This document shows positions 44,727-54,821 of a stretch of 64,000 nucleotides of DNA, one piece after another. Location of the stretch: contig NZ_MTQD01000014.1 of assembly GCF_001974875.1 (NCBI RefSeq), positions 1 through 64,000 of the forward strand, read 5' to 3'. The notes under the pieces were generated by a model. It saw only the letters and a program-made list of their open reading frames with translations. It did not search any database and was not told the origin of the DNA. The position numbers were made by a program, and so were the translations under genes. Source of the stretch: Pseudoalteromonas sp. EB27. Lineage in GTDB: Bacteria > Pseudomonadota > Gammaproteobacteria > Enterobacterales > Alteromonadaceae. How positions within the stretch are numbered: position 1 is the first letter of the stretch; every line of letters begins with the position of its first letter.

Positions 44727-44972
44727 ATTTACTTCCTAACTTTAAGTATTGTTATGATGGCCTTATAATTTTTTGCTTTAGCTATTTTAGAGTTTTTACA
44801 CACTAAAATGCTCGACCATCAGTATAGTATTTGTAGCTAAGATAATGATTTGCTGTATGGCTATAACACCACAAAGTAAGAGACACACCCTTATCCTAGT
44901 TACAATTGCGCTCAAGTATACATATACCTTTGTGCTAGGGGAAGTATTCGCGGTATATCACCTTATGCCAAG

Positions 44973-47900
44973 TTAAAACTCAGCATAAGGAATAATAGGA
45001 GTGCCTGGAAACTCAAGTGTTCCGTACACAGGATTAAAGTAGTAACGTATATAAAGCTGACCAAAGTTTGGTTCGTAAAAGTCAGAACGATCGATGGCTA
45101 AATAACCACCAAAGAACCAATTCGGCGTTATTCTATACTCAAAACTACCTTCAAGATTATACGAAACACCAGAACTTGTTTCACCTTCAAATACAGGATC
45201 AACACCTGTTATTGACTCTCTATCATATGCAGCTATTTGCAAATCGCCATCATTAGGGAAAAAATCAATAGATTGAGTTTTTGTTTGCGAGTACGAAACA
45301 CCGGTTTTTAATCGATAAACAAAATCATCGCCCCAACGCGCGTCATAAGTGAGTGGCACAGATAAGCCTACATAGTTTTGTGGGCTGTAATAACCACCAT
45401 GGCCCCATGTTTCTTCACTTAAATTATACTTGTATGCCCAATGTAATAAGCTAGCGCCTGCGGTAAATTCACGCTCTTGATTGCTAATTACACGGTAATA
45501 AGTACCGCCCATCATACGATAGCGTTGGTTGTCTTTTACATTTTGGCCTTTATATAGGGTAAAGTCGGCACTTGACCAAAACCCCCATTTTCCGCCTAAG
45601 TCATGCGATACATTAGCAGTCAGGCCTGTAGAGCGTACACCACCCCAAACTTCACCCGTATTTACATCTTTTAAGCCCGCATAAGAAAGTACCGAGCTTG
45701 TAACTGGGCGCTTTTCAAGTTCTAGGCTGTATCCAAAATCGCCAAAACTGTCTGCGTAATTTACACCCCATACAATGTCTTCAATTAAAAAGCCGAGTGG
45801 AGTTGTACCTACATCTACACGCCAGTTTTCGTTCTGCCAACCAATACCTACATCTACACCACTTTCCTCAGGTGTTACTTCATCGATTGAGCAGGTAAAA
45901 ATACACAGTGCACCTTGTCCGTAGCGGCTACCTGCAAACTGCTCATCAAAGCGCGTTGTTTGTGCACTAATAGTTGTCGGGTCTATTTTAATAAATCCCT
46001 GGCCTTGCCAAAGCGGAAAGTAAGCTTCAATCGGGACTAAGCCTGCACCAAGTGTTGCTTCGCTTTCAGTACTTGTTTGTCCACTAAAGTTAACACCAAT
46101 GGCAATGTAGGCTTGGTTTTTGTTTTGCTCGTTTATTAGCTCACGTTTAGCACCATTTACATACCATTCATCGTTTTCATCTATTTTTAAAAGCGCTCCG
46201 TAAAGCTCTTTTTCATTTAGCGTACGATTAGGTGACAGGGTTTGTGCGTACCAAGATTGTGCTTGTTCGGTTTCGTTGAATTTGCTGGCTACTTGAGCGC
46301 CTAAATAACGTAGTTCTTGATCGTTGGGTGACTTTTCAACAAGTTGCTTAGCTAAATAAAGTGCATCCCCTGAGTACTTAAACTCATTAAGAGATGACAT
46401 GATTTGGCGTTGTAAATAACCTTCTTGCGACGTGGTTTGCGTAATCGCTTTTTGCGTAACTTCTTTTGCTTGAAAGTCGTCTCCAAGTTCTATGTATGCA
46501 TTAGCAATAGCGAGTAGTGCTTGAGGCTCAATGGTTTGTTTATTTTGTACTTTTTGCTGGTACAAAATAACGGCCGCTTCGCGTTGTTCAAGTGCTAAAT
46601 TTGCATTAATAAGGGCAGTAGTTGTTGCTGGAGTATTTTTATATTTTTGATCCAGCTGGTTAAGCTTAGCGATTAAATCACTACCATTGTAATACTGAGT
46701 AATATAGCTATTTTGTAGCTGTACATATTGAGTTGTTTCGTTCTCAGTGGCGCTCTCTGGTAATACGTACTTTTCAAACCATTGCTTCGTTTTATTTTCA
46801 TCACCTTGCTCTAAAAGCCACTCACCATAAAGTGTATGCCAATAAGCAGAAAGAGAAGGCTCAGCTTCCAGTGCTTTGTTTATAAGTTTTATAGCGTGTT
46901 TTTTTTCATTAATTCGATACCAGCTTCGCGATAACTCTGCCTGCATAGCGGGTGTTAAATTTTGTGCCTCTAGGTTGCTTAAATGATAGATTGCAGTGGC
47001 TTTATCTTTAGCATCAAGGTGGCGCTCACTTTGTGTTAAAGACTCATTAAGTTGCAGCTGCTGTTCAAGCGCAATAATGTCTTTATCTCTGGATTTAAAT
47101 GGAATGTACTGCAATGTTTTAATAGCACCTTGATAGTCATCAAGAGAGCGTAAAAAAAGCGCGTGGCTGTAACGAATCTGAGGGTTTAACGGAAATTGCC
47201 ACAGCACATTATTAAATAAAGCGCGGGCCTCTTCTGTCAGCCCCTTTTGTTGGTATATAAAGGCTAAATCGTAGTATAACCAAGGCTGTTCTGGCGCTAT
47301 TTCAATAGCGTCTTTTAGTACTTTTTCGGCTTGCTCTAAATCTCCCGACTGTGCAAACGTATTTGCCTTTGCGCGGTACTGACTACTTAAAGATACAGAA
47401 TAAGATTCTTTAATTAGTTTCTTTTGATTAAACGATAAACTGTTGTAAAAAGAGGTTAGGGCTTTTTCATTCTGCTCTAATTCAGCTATTTCAAGTAGAC
47501 CTATTAAAGCGCTGCTATTAAGTGGATCACTTCTTAAAACAATTTGATATGTAAGTGCAGCCTGTGAATATTGCCCTTGAGCAAATTGTAATAAACCTTT
47601 GTTATATATTACTGTATTAGTTTCTTGTTCTAAGGTGGCTGCTAAATCAAGCTTAAGCTTAGCCGTTTTAAATTCTTTATTATTAATGGCATTTTTAGCT
47701 TCGCGTATATAAAGCCAAAGCTTAGCTGTTTTTGCTAATTCTTGTAGTGTTTCACGTTCAGCGAACTCAGTTGTGTACTTTTGTGCACGAGTAAAATATT
47801 GATACGACTTTTGGTTTTCACCAAGGCGTAAATAGAGTGTGCCAAGGCTTCGCATTATAGCGCCGTCTTGCGGTCGGCCTCTTAAAGCTTTTAAAAGTAA

Positions 47901-48791
47901 AGGCTCTGCGGCAGCAAGTTTATTTTTCTCAAGTAATCTATCGCCCCTAACCCAAAGCTGATAGGCGGGGTCGGCAAGAAGTGTTTGACGTTTTTTATAA
48001 TCTTTTAGAAAATCTTGGTATTGTAATTCACCTTTACTACTAAAGGGATAAAGAGTGAAATAGCGCTGATACTGCTTAACTGTATCATCCGTTAAGGGCA
48101 TTTCTAGCAAAGCACTAAGCCAAATATATTCTACTTCATTAATAAAAGTAGGGCCTGCGCCATATTTACTTAAAATATCAATCGCTTTTTTATCTGTAAG
48201 ATTACGCCTAAGTAGGTGACGGGCATAAGCAATTTCTATCTGCGCAATACTTGGGTAGCTTTGAGCTAATTTATTATAGCCTTTTTTAACACTTTCCCAT
48301 TGGGAGCTATCTTGTCCATACCAGCTTAAATGCTCAAGCTCGTAATCTAATGTAGGGTAGACGTTTTTAAAAATATTATTATAGATTTCGCGAGCTTGTT
48401 CATAACGACCCGCGCGAGCCAATAATTTAGCTTGCTGAATTGAAGATTTGTCTTTTCCTTCAGTACGCGAAAGGACTTTTAGCTTTTCAACGCACGGAGC
48501 TTGTTTGGTAAGCCCATTATCTATTTTACTTAGTAATTGGTTGGCTTTCGCTGATTCGCCATTGGCAAAATCATAACGCGCTACTGCGCACTGCGTTTCT
48601 ATTCGGGCAGGGGCAATAGCGACTAGCTTTCGTAAGCTATCTTCAACTAGTTTTTTATTTTGCTGTGCTTCACCAATACCTATTTGGCTTAGTAACCAAT
48701 CAACAGATTGCGTATCAATATCGTTGACTGTGTTAGCGCTCAATCCAGAGCTAAGCGCTAATGTGCAAGCGAGGGCAAACCTTAACGGCAT
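44973..48791 (-). CDS. bcsC: Cellulose synthase outer-membrane export subunit BcsC
   Basis: 1272 residues with a signal peptide (ACTLALSSGLSANT). A long periplasmic TPR solenoid follows (about 25-880, for example AIMRSLGTLYLRLGENQKSY), then a C-terminal beta-barrel (about 930-1272) ending LYIRYYFNPVYG and EFPGTPIIPYAEF. BcsC guides the cellulose chain through peptidoglycan and the outer membrane. Last gene of the leftward operon; its start overlaps the bcsZ stop by 10 bases. An 8-bp inverted repeat straddles its stop codon (44961-44990) without a T run. Confidence 0.93.
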   Translation of the reverse strand: MPLRFALACTLALSSGLSANTVNDIDTQSVDWLLSQIGIGEAQQNKKLVEDSLRKLVAIAPARIETQCAVARYDFANGESAKANQLLSKIDNGLTKQAPCVEKLKVLSRTEGKDKSSIQQAKLLARAGRYEQAREIYNNIFKNVYPTLDYELEHLSWYGQDSSQWESVKKGYNKLAQSYPSIAQIEIAYARHLLRRNLTDKKAIDILSKYGAGPTFINEVEYIWLSALLEMPLTDDTVKQYQRYFTLYPFSSKGELQYQDFLKDYKKRQTLLADPAYQLWVRGDRLLEKNKLAAAEPLLLKALRGRPQDGAIMRSLGTLYLRLGENQKSYQYFTRAQKYTTEFAERETLQELAKTAKLWLYIREAKNAINNKEFKTAKLKLDLAATLEQETNTVIYNKGLLQFAQGQYSQAALTYQIVLRSDPLNSSALIGLLEIAELEQNEKALTSFYNSLSFNQKKLIKESYSVSLSSQYRAKANTFAQSGDLEQAEKVLKDAIEIAPEQPWLYYDLAFIYQQKGLTEEARALFNNVLWQFPLNPQIRYSHALFLRSLDDYQGAIKTLQYIPFKSRDKDIIALEQQLQLNESLTQSERHLDAKDKATAIYHLSNLEAQNLTPAMQAELSRSWYRINEKKHAIKLINKALEAEPSLSAYWHTLYGEWLLEQGDENKTKQWFEKYVLPESATENETTQYVQLQNSYITQYYNGSDLIAKLNQLDQKYKNTPATTTALINANLALEQREAAVILYQQKVQNKQTIEPQALLAIANAYIELGDDFQAKEVTQKAITQTTSQEGYLQRQIMSSLNEFKYSGDALYLAKQLVEKSPNDQELRYLGAQVASKFNETEQAQSWYAQTLSPNRTLNEKELYGALLKIDENDEWYVNGAKRELINEQNKNQAYIAIGVNFSGQTSTESEATLGAGLVPIEAYFPLWQGQGFIKIDPTTISAQTTRFDEQFAGSRYGQGALCIFTCSIDEVTPEESGVDVGIGWQNENWRVDVGTTPLGFLIEDIVWGVNYADSFGDFGYSLELEKRPVTSSVLSYAGLKDVNTGEVWGGVRSTGLTANVSHDLGGKWGFWSSADFTLYKGQNVKDNQRYRMMGGTYYRVISNQEREFTAGASLLHWAYKYNLSEETWGHGGYYSPQNYVGLSVPLTYDARWGDDFVYRLKTGVSYSQTKTQSIDFFPNDGDLQIAAYDRESITGVDPVFEGETSSGVSYNLEGSFEYRITPNWFFGGYLAIDRSDFYEPNFGQLYIRYYFNPVYGTLEFPGTPIIPYAEF

Positions 48792-49912
48792 TCAGTGCTC
48801 CATACCGGTTGTAGCGTCCCATCTGCTGTAATTGAAAAACGCTTATTTAAAGCACTTGTACCAAACAAGTTAAGCACGCTGTCGTAATAACGAGTCTGGG
48901 TAAATGATTTATCAATCATTAGTTTTTGCTGAATAGCCATTACTGTAGAATTATCGTTATTAGTCGCTAGTAAAGGTAATAGAGCTGAGTTAAAGCCTAG
49001 AGGGCCTCTTTTTTCAGACTTTCCTGATTTAGCAAAAGTATTTAAAGGCACGTAACCACGTTTATTAATTGTTTCTATAAAAGGGTTAAATTGCGCTAAT
49101 AGCTCTTTTTTATAAGGTGCGTTGTCTGCCATCATACTTGCCCATAAATACACTCTAATAGCGTTGTAACTGCCCAAGTCGCTCGTTTTTTTATCGTAAT
49201 AAAAGCCGTTATTTGCATCAAACATTACCCAATCAGGGCTAACGCCTTGCTTTGCTGTATCTAAAATCAACTTTGCTGAGCCTTCGTGCAGTTGATGCCA
49301 AGGCGAGTGTGGATAAAGCTTTTTAAACTGCTGATAAATAAATAACGGTGAGTAGCTTGGGTTTAACTTAAAACGCTCATTATCAAATTCAAAACCAGTA
49401 GGGGCGGGTAGTAATGATAAACCTAGGCCCGAGATATAGGCGGTTTCTTCACGCATTATCCGCTTCGCAAGTACGGCTGCTAATATACTGTAGCGGCGGT
49501 CATCCCAAAGAATAGCTGCTTGCGATAAGCTGTATGCTATCCATAAGTCAGAATCAGACGCTGGGTTTGAGTCTAAAATTCCGCCAATATTTTGATTGTT
49601 AACACCCCATTGCCATGCCGGTAAACGAGTGCTTAAATCACCTTCTGATAAATGCTCTTGTGTCCAATCAAGCACTAGATCAAACATTGCTTTGTCATTT
49701 GCCACAACAGCAAAAAATAACGCATAAGATTGGCCTTCAGAGGTTGTGATATTTTGCTCACTCCCCAAATCAATAACGCGGCCATCTTTGCTTATAAAAT
49801 TATTTTTAAATGTTTGCCATGCATCCCATGGCTGGCACTGCTCTACTTGTGCATTGGCATTAAAAGTAAATAATGCAATCACGGTAAAAAATACATTAAT
49901 GAGTGACTTCAT
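48782..49912 (-). CDS. bcsZ: Periplasmic GH8 endoglucanase-like protein BcsZ, atypical catalytic base
   Basis: 376 residues with a signal peptide (ending NANAQ), close in length to E. coli BcsZ (368). The general acid is kept: Glu59 in TTSEGQSYALFF, equivalent to E. coli Glu55. LDSNPASDSDLWIAYSL is also conserved. At the position of the E. coli catalytic base Asp243 (SYDAIRVYMW) this protein reads GSYNAIRVYLW, with Asn250 (codon AAC at 49165-49163). In GH8 the base position distinguishes subfamilies, so the enzyme may be inactive, slow, or use another carboxylate. BcsZ normally trims nascent cellulose in the periplasm. Its start overlaps the bcsB stop by one base. Confidence 0.93.
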   Translation of the reverse strand: MKSLINVFFTVIALFTFNANAQVEQCQPWDAWQTFKNNFISKDGRVIDLGSEQNITTSEGQSYALFFAVVANDKAMFDLVLDWTQEHLSEGDLSTRLPAWQWGVNNQNIGGILDSNPASDSDLWIAYSLSQAAILWDDRRYSILAAVLAKRIMREETAYISGLGLSLLPAPTGFEFDNERFKLNPSYSPLFIYQQFKKLYPHSPWHQLHEGSAKLILDTAKQGVSPDWVMFDANNGFYYDKKTSDLGSYNAIRVYLWASMMADNAPYKKELLAQFNPFIETINKRGYVPLNTFAKSGKSEKRGPLGFNSALLPLLATNNDNSTVMAIQQKLMIDKSFTQTRYYDSVLNLFGTSALNKRFSITADGTLQPVWSTECR

Positions 49913-52158
49913 TACTTATCTCCTTCAGCTAAGCGCTTGTATGTTAATGCTTGCAGTAATCGCCATATTATAAATGAGATCAGCAGTAGTGTTAAAATAG
50001 ACAATAGCGCCAGCACAAATGGGTGATCCGACAAATGGAACCAAATTAGGGTATGCACTGGAATATGACCAACAAAATATTGCTCATCAGTTTTAATAGT
50101 TTTAATACCTTGGGAGTTTATAACCGCCGCACTGCCTTTAATTTGTGCAAGCGCTTCTGAACTCATTAACGCATCATCAAGCAGAGTAAAGGCTTTTTGT
50201 GATGTTGCACTAAGCGATACGATTGAACGCTCTGAGTCAAACGGTGATTGAAAGCCAGTGATAACGGCCATATCCCCGCTACTTTTAATACTTACTTCTA
50301 CTTTATCTGTAGTTTGTTCATCATATGCACCATTGTATATAGCTTGTTTTATAGCACGCTGATTGTTATCAAGGAGGATATTAGTTTGTGCATCTTCATC
50401 TAAGTTATTAGCAATGCTATTAGGTTTTGCGATAACTAAGATGTCTTTGTCATCTAAGTTTGCATCTTCATTTAAATGAGCAACGCTTATTCTATGAGCT
50501 GGGTATCCTGTAATAGCGCCAAAATGACCTGTTAGGTTAAATAATACAGAAAGTGCTTTTGGTGATGGAACTTCGTCTATTAACACTAAAGTTTGCTGTA
50601 AATCTGCATACTTTGTAAATGGGAACCCGCTATTTGCAAATACATTTAAATCAGGCAAAGCCATGTAATGGTCAAACCCACTTACATCAATATTAGAATT
50701 TCCATCAATTACACCGTATTCGCCGCCAGGGGGAGCAACGGCACATTCGCCTTTCTTAAGTACTGCAAATCTAAAATCAAAGTTTAGTTCATTGCGATTG
50801 GCAAGATTAATACCTTCCAATGAAAAATCTTCTGCGCTTTGTGTTGTGTCTGTATTAGCGATTAAAGGCAGCAACGTTTTAGCGGTTGTTAACGATGTAT
50901 CTTTTTTATCAAGTAAGAAACCACTTATAAATTCTTGGTTTATTAGCATATTTAAACGCGAATTTAAGGTTTCGCTCTCAGGTGTATTACGGTATTGCAA
51001 AGTTATCGGGATCCCTTTTTCACGCCAAGTGAATAAATCAGGTGCAAAACGGACATTTAGTTTTATAGGGCCGTTGTTAAGACCTTCAGCTTGTAACTGA
51101 GTTGGGTAGTCAATAAGCTCGTCAAAGTGGACTGGACGATCGTTTCTGAGCCATCGCGGAGCATCGTATGCTTTACGCAGAGGTAGCTTATTAATTGCTT
51201 CGATGCTTGCACTTCTGCCTGTCATAATTTTATGACCAAATACCAAACCAGTGACCGCTGTTTTTAAATCTTTTTCATCACGCCCTAAAATTAACAACAT
51301 TTTATTGTATCTGTGGATTGGGCTTGAAATTAGCTCAACTGTAGGTTTTTCGACATCAGGATAATCTTTTAAAAAATCAGGTTTTGAGTCATTAGTAATA
51401 AATACCACACTATGTTGTTCTGGTGTTTTATTTACGGTTACAGGAAAGTTAGCGCCACGCCAATCAGCTTGAGCGCCAAACCAACTCGATAAAGTTGCCG
51501 CGGCTTCTATTGCTTGTGTATTAGGTATGCTTGCAAATACAAAAGGTAAGTTTAGTTTGTTGTAATCTTTAGCATCAAAAAATGGTTCTGGTAAATACTC
51601 AAGACGGCTATCAATTGCTAACTGTTTTTGATCAAGCGTAATATGGCTAGATTTGTTTATTTCAGTCCAAATTGAGCGGCTAAAGTAATCTTGGCATCGT
51701 AAGTCATAGTAACCGACTAGTTCAAAGCGGATTTGGTTGTAGTCTTGAATATATTTAGCATTTAGATCTAGGCTGTGACTTACCGTATTTTTTACAACAC
51801 TTAGTTGTTCATTAATAGGCAATACAGTGACTAGGTTATCGTTAAAGTAAACTTTTAAATGCGATACATTAGCCAGTAATGAAGGTGAGTTAGTGTACGA
51901 AAAGTTAAGCTTTAAATTAGTGCTTAACTTGTCGATTCTATTTGTAAAATCGACACGAGAATTGTTATTAACACCGTCGAGTTTATAGTCGTTGAACCCT
52001 AACTTTTCAAAGCTAAGACGTAAACTAGAGACCTGAGCGCTTTCAGGGTAGCCATTTACGAACATAGTTTTGTCGTGCATAGGCTCGATAGCGAGCACTT
52101 TATATGCGCTACTAATAAGTAACAATGTTAGAAATGTATTAAGTAACTTTTTAATCAT
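49912..52158 (-). CDS. bcsB: Cellulose synthase periplasmic subunit BcsB
   Basis: 748 residues with a signal peptide (FLTLLLISSAYKVLA). Two carbohydrate-binding and flavodoxin-like repeats follow (SLRLSFEKLGFNDYKLDG, RFELVGYYDLRCQDYFSRSI). A C-terminal membrane helix (about 715-740) ends LTYKRLAEGDK and docks on BcsA. It guides the polymer through the periplasm and is needed for BcsA activity. Length is close to E. coli BcsB (779). Its start overlaps the bcsA stop by eight bases. Confidence 0.93.
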   Translation of the reverse strand: MIKKLLNTFLTLLLISSAYKVLAIEPMHDKTMFVNGYPESAQVSSLRLSFEKLGFNDYKLDGVNNNSRVDFTNRIDKLSTNLKLNFSYTNSPSLLANVSHLKVYFNDNLVTVLPINEQLSVVKNTVSHSLDLNAKYIQDYNQIRFELVGYYDLRCQDYFSRSIWTEINKSSHITLDQKQLAIDSRLEYLPEPFFDAKDYNKLNLPFVFASIPNTQAIEAAATLSSWFGAQADWRGANFPVTVNKTPEQHSVVFITNDSKPDFLKDYPDVEKPTVELISSPIHRYNKMLLILGRDEKDLKTAVTGLVFGHKIMTGRSASIEAINKLPLRKAYDAPRWLRNDRPVHFDELIDYPTQLQAEGLNNGPIKLNVRFAPDLFTWREKGIPITLQYRNTPESETLNSRLNMLINQEFISGFLLDKKDTSLTTAKTLLPLIANTDTTQSAEDFSLEGINLANRNELNFDFRFAVLKKGECAVAPPGGEYGVIDGNSNIDVSGFDHYMALPDLNVFANSGFPFTKYADLQQTLVLIDEVPSPKALSVLFNLTGHFGAITGYPAHRISVAHLNEDANLDDKDILVIAKPNSIANNLDEDAQTNILLDNNQRAIKQAIYNGAYDEQTTDKVEVSIKSSGDMAVITGFQSPFDSERSIVSLSATSQKAFTLLDDALMSSEALAQIKGSAAVINSQGIKTIKTDEQYFVGHIPVHTLIWFHLSDHPFVLALLSILTLLLISFIIWRLLQALTYKRLAEGDK

Positions 52159-54820
52159 GATTATTATGCACTATCGGTTTTTTTGGAGTAAATGAATTTA
52201 TGTAAATGACGGTATTAGTCATAAACTTAATAATTGGTTGTAACGCTTTTGGAGCATGAAATAGTAAATTACTAAAGCCCCGTAAACTGGTTTTTTGCAC
52301 TTCTTTGAAGCTATACGATGGACGGTCATGTCTAAAGTTATTTTGCCAATCTAACCAAGCATCTGCTCTTGAGAAGGTACATTGTATAAACGCTCTCTGT
52401 TTTTCGAGAGATAAATCTTTAAGTGTAAGGCCAATTTGTTTTCTACGGGTATTACATACATAAGTTGTAAACGAAAATTGCTTGTTACCGCGACTCATTA
52501 ATAATTCAATTTTATCGTTAACGCGGCATAAATGTGCGTGTTCAGTCTCTATGCCTACACCGTTATCTGAATAATCTGTTATTTTTACTTTTAAAGTATG
52601 ACCATTTGCTAAACGAACGCCGGCAGGAAAGTTTGCCTTAATACGATGCGAGTGCCTCACTTGGCGTGCTTCAGCAGCAACTGCAACAGCAGCACCTAAA
52701 ATAATAATATTATAAAAAGCCCAACCCATACTTATTATAAGTACACCAATCTGACTTGAGTCACCTAAAAACAGACGTAATACACCCACTATTATTCCAA
52801 GTAAGTTAATAAGTAAGAGAATTAAATACGGTTTAGAAATGCCCCAGTCGTAATGTTCTTCATCATTTAAACCACCTTTTTCGGTTACGTTAAATTTACC
52901 TTTATTAGGATTAAATAAAGCAACGGTAGTTGGTTTTAATATGTACCAAGCAAGTACTGACTCATAGACTTCACCCCAGAAGGAATAACGATACTTGCCT
53001 TGAATGCGTGAGTTAGTCGCTTTTATTTGAATTAGTGTTGGCACTACATAGATAAAAATAGCTATAAATGGGGCATAAATTATGTATGCATTAAAATATA
53101 TTAGCGCTAAAGGTGCTGTTAAAAATACAATACGAGGAATACCCGAAAGGAAGTGCAGCATTGCGTTTATATAGCATAATCGTTGAGGAATACTTAAACC
53201 TTTGCCCATTAATGGGTTATCAAGTCTAAATATTTGCGCCATACCACGCGCCCAGCGGATACGTTGACCTATATGCGCTGACAAACTGTCGGTGGCAAGG
53301 CCTGCTGCTTGTGGAATGTTTATATAAGCTGTTTTATAACCAGCACGCTGCATACGAAGTGCTGTGTGAGCATCTTCCGTTACTGTTTCAAACGCAAAGC
53401 CGCCAATATCATCAAGTGCTGCTCGTTTTAATACAGCGCAAGAACCACAAAAGAAGGTTGCATCCCACATGTCGTTGCCGTCTTGAATCAGTCCATAAAA
53501 AAGCATGTTCTCATTAGGGATTTGGCTGTGGTTGTTAAGATTTCGCTCAAATGGATCGGCTGAGAAAAAGTGATGAGGTGTTTGCACTAAACACACTTTA
53601 CTGTCTTTTAAAAACTGCCCCATTGTCATTTGTAAAAATGAGCGAGCAGGGACGTGGTCACAATCAAAAATTGCGATATATTCGCCATCGGTATAACGCA
53701 TAGCGCTATTCATATTACCGGCTTTAGCATGATTGTTATCCGCACGTGCTAAATAACCCACTCCAATCTCGGCTGCAAAATCTTTAAACTCAGGGCGCTT
53801 TCCATCATCTAATATATAAACATTTAACTTGTCTGCAGGCCAATCGATGCTCAGAGCAGCTAGAGTAGTCGGCCTTACAACGCTTAACGGCTCGTTATAA
53901 GTTGGGATGTATACATCAACAGTTGGCCATAGGTCAGTGTCTTTAGGTAAAGGGACTGGTTTTCGCTCAAGTGGATTAACTGTTTGGAAAAAGCCTAAAA
54001 TAAGTACAAGCCAGGCATAAGTTTCAGCAAGTAATAAGCCTGCACCTAGTGCGAGTGCTAGTGGATCGTCCCAATTTAAAGTCTCAGTGTAGCGCCACCA
54101 TAAGTAACGAGAAGACGTAGTTACTGACAGGGTTATCATAACAATAGTTGCCATTTGGCCTTTTACTCGCTTAAGTGCATACGCAACTAATAAAATAAAG
54201 CTTATAAAAACGGCTTGAGCTTCCAAACTAAAAGGAATTGTAATGAATATTGCTAGTAAAAATAAAATAAACGCGAGAATTACATACTTAACTAATTTAT
54301 TTTGCCATACACGTGCATCAGCCATTGCTTTAAAAGCACTCTTTTTAGGGCCTTTCTTGTTTTTTGATAGTAGGCGCTTTAATAATTTACCTAACTTTAA
54401 ATCAAACCAACGCAATTGCCTTAAAAGATAGCTAACGCCATCGTAAAAATAATTAACTGCATCTTCTTTTACAGAGCTCGGTTTAAGCTGGTTTTTAAAA
54501 AACACTAAAAAAATACTTTGTATAACAAAGCGTAATATATTTGAGTAAATATAAGTTCGGTAAGGCAACCTTAAATGAGGGTAGTAGTCATAAAGGGTAA
54601 ACTCAAAGCTGATTTTATGCTGTTTAATATTTATAAATAGCGAGCTTAAAAGTGTAATAAAAGGCATTAAGAAAGCTTCAATTACATTTACTTTATGTTG
54701 ATTAAAGTAGCTATGAAACTTAAATAAAATATACCGAACTAACTTATCAGTAAATAAAATGCTCAGCAGCAAGTACAAAGTGCTGTGAATAGGGCGCTGA
54801 TAAAATAGTGTAATACTCAT
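52151..54820 (-). CDS. bcsA: Cellulose synthase catalytic subunit BcsA (UDP-forming, c-di-GMP activated)
   Basis: 889 residues. Membrane helices flank a GT2 domain with all catalytic motifs: D338-D-G, F-D386-C-D388, T-E-D483 and Q519-R-I-R-W523. The PilZ domain follows the last helices, with R722-H-S-H-R726 and D749-Y-S-D-N-G754 forming the c-di-GMP site. It polymerises UDP-glucose to beta-1,4-glucan and extrudes it through the inner membrane. The N-terminal cytoplasmic/membrane region (about 1-160) is of the long enterobacterial type. One base separates its start from the bcsQ stop. Confidence 0.96.
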   Translation of the reverse strand: MSITLFYQRPIHSTLYLLLSILFTDKLVRYILFKFHSYFNQHKVNVIEAFLMPFITLLSSLFINIKQHKISFEFTLYDYYPHLRLPYRTYIYSNILRFVIQSIFLVFFKNQLKPSSVKEDAVNYFYDGVSYLLRQLRWFDLKLGKLLKRLLSKNKKGPKKSAFKAMADARVWQNKLVKYVILAFILFLLAIFITIPFSLEAQAVFISFILLVAYALKRVKGQMATIVMITLSVTTSSRYLWWRYTETLNWDDPLALALGAGLLLAETYAWLVLILGFFQTVNPLERKPVPLPKDTDLWPTVDVYIPTYNEPLSVVRPTTLAALSIDWPADKLNVYILDDGKRPEFKDFAAEIGVGYLARADNNHAKAGNMNSAMRYTDGEYIAIFDCDHVPARSFLQMTMGQFLKDSKVCLVQTPHHFFSADPFERNLNNHSQIPNENMLFYGLIQDGNDMWDATFFCGSCAVLKRAALDDIGGFAFETVTEDAHTALRMQRAGYKTAYINIPQAAGLATDSLSAHIGQRIRWARGMAQIFRLDNPLMGKGLSIPQRLCYINAMLHFLSGIPRIVFLTAPLALIYFNAYIIYAPFIAIFIYVVPTLIQIKATNSRIQGKYRYSFWGEVYESVLAWYILKPTTVALFNPNKGKFNVTEKGGLNDEEHYDWGISKPYLILLLINLLGIIVGVLRLFLGDSSQIGVLIISMGWAFYNIIILGAAVAVAAEARQVRHSHRIKANFPAGVRLANGHTLKVKITDYSDNGVGIETEHAHLCRVNDKIELLMSRGNKQFSFTTYVCNTRRKQIGLTLKDLSLEKQRAFIQCTFSRADAWLDWQNNFRHDRPSYSFKEVQKTSLRGFSNLLFHAPKALQPIIKFMTNTVIYINSFTPKKPIVHNNHD

Positions 54821-54821
54821 T

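Noticed and set aside
44961-44990. Inverted repeat CCTTATGC/GCATAAGG at the bcsC stop as terminator
   Set aside because: No T run follows on the minus strand and the stop codon is in the loop; it may be chance or an RNA-stability hairpin.
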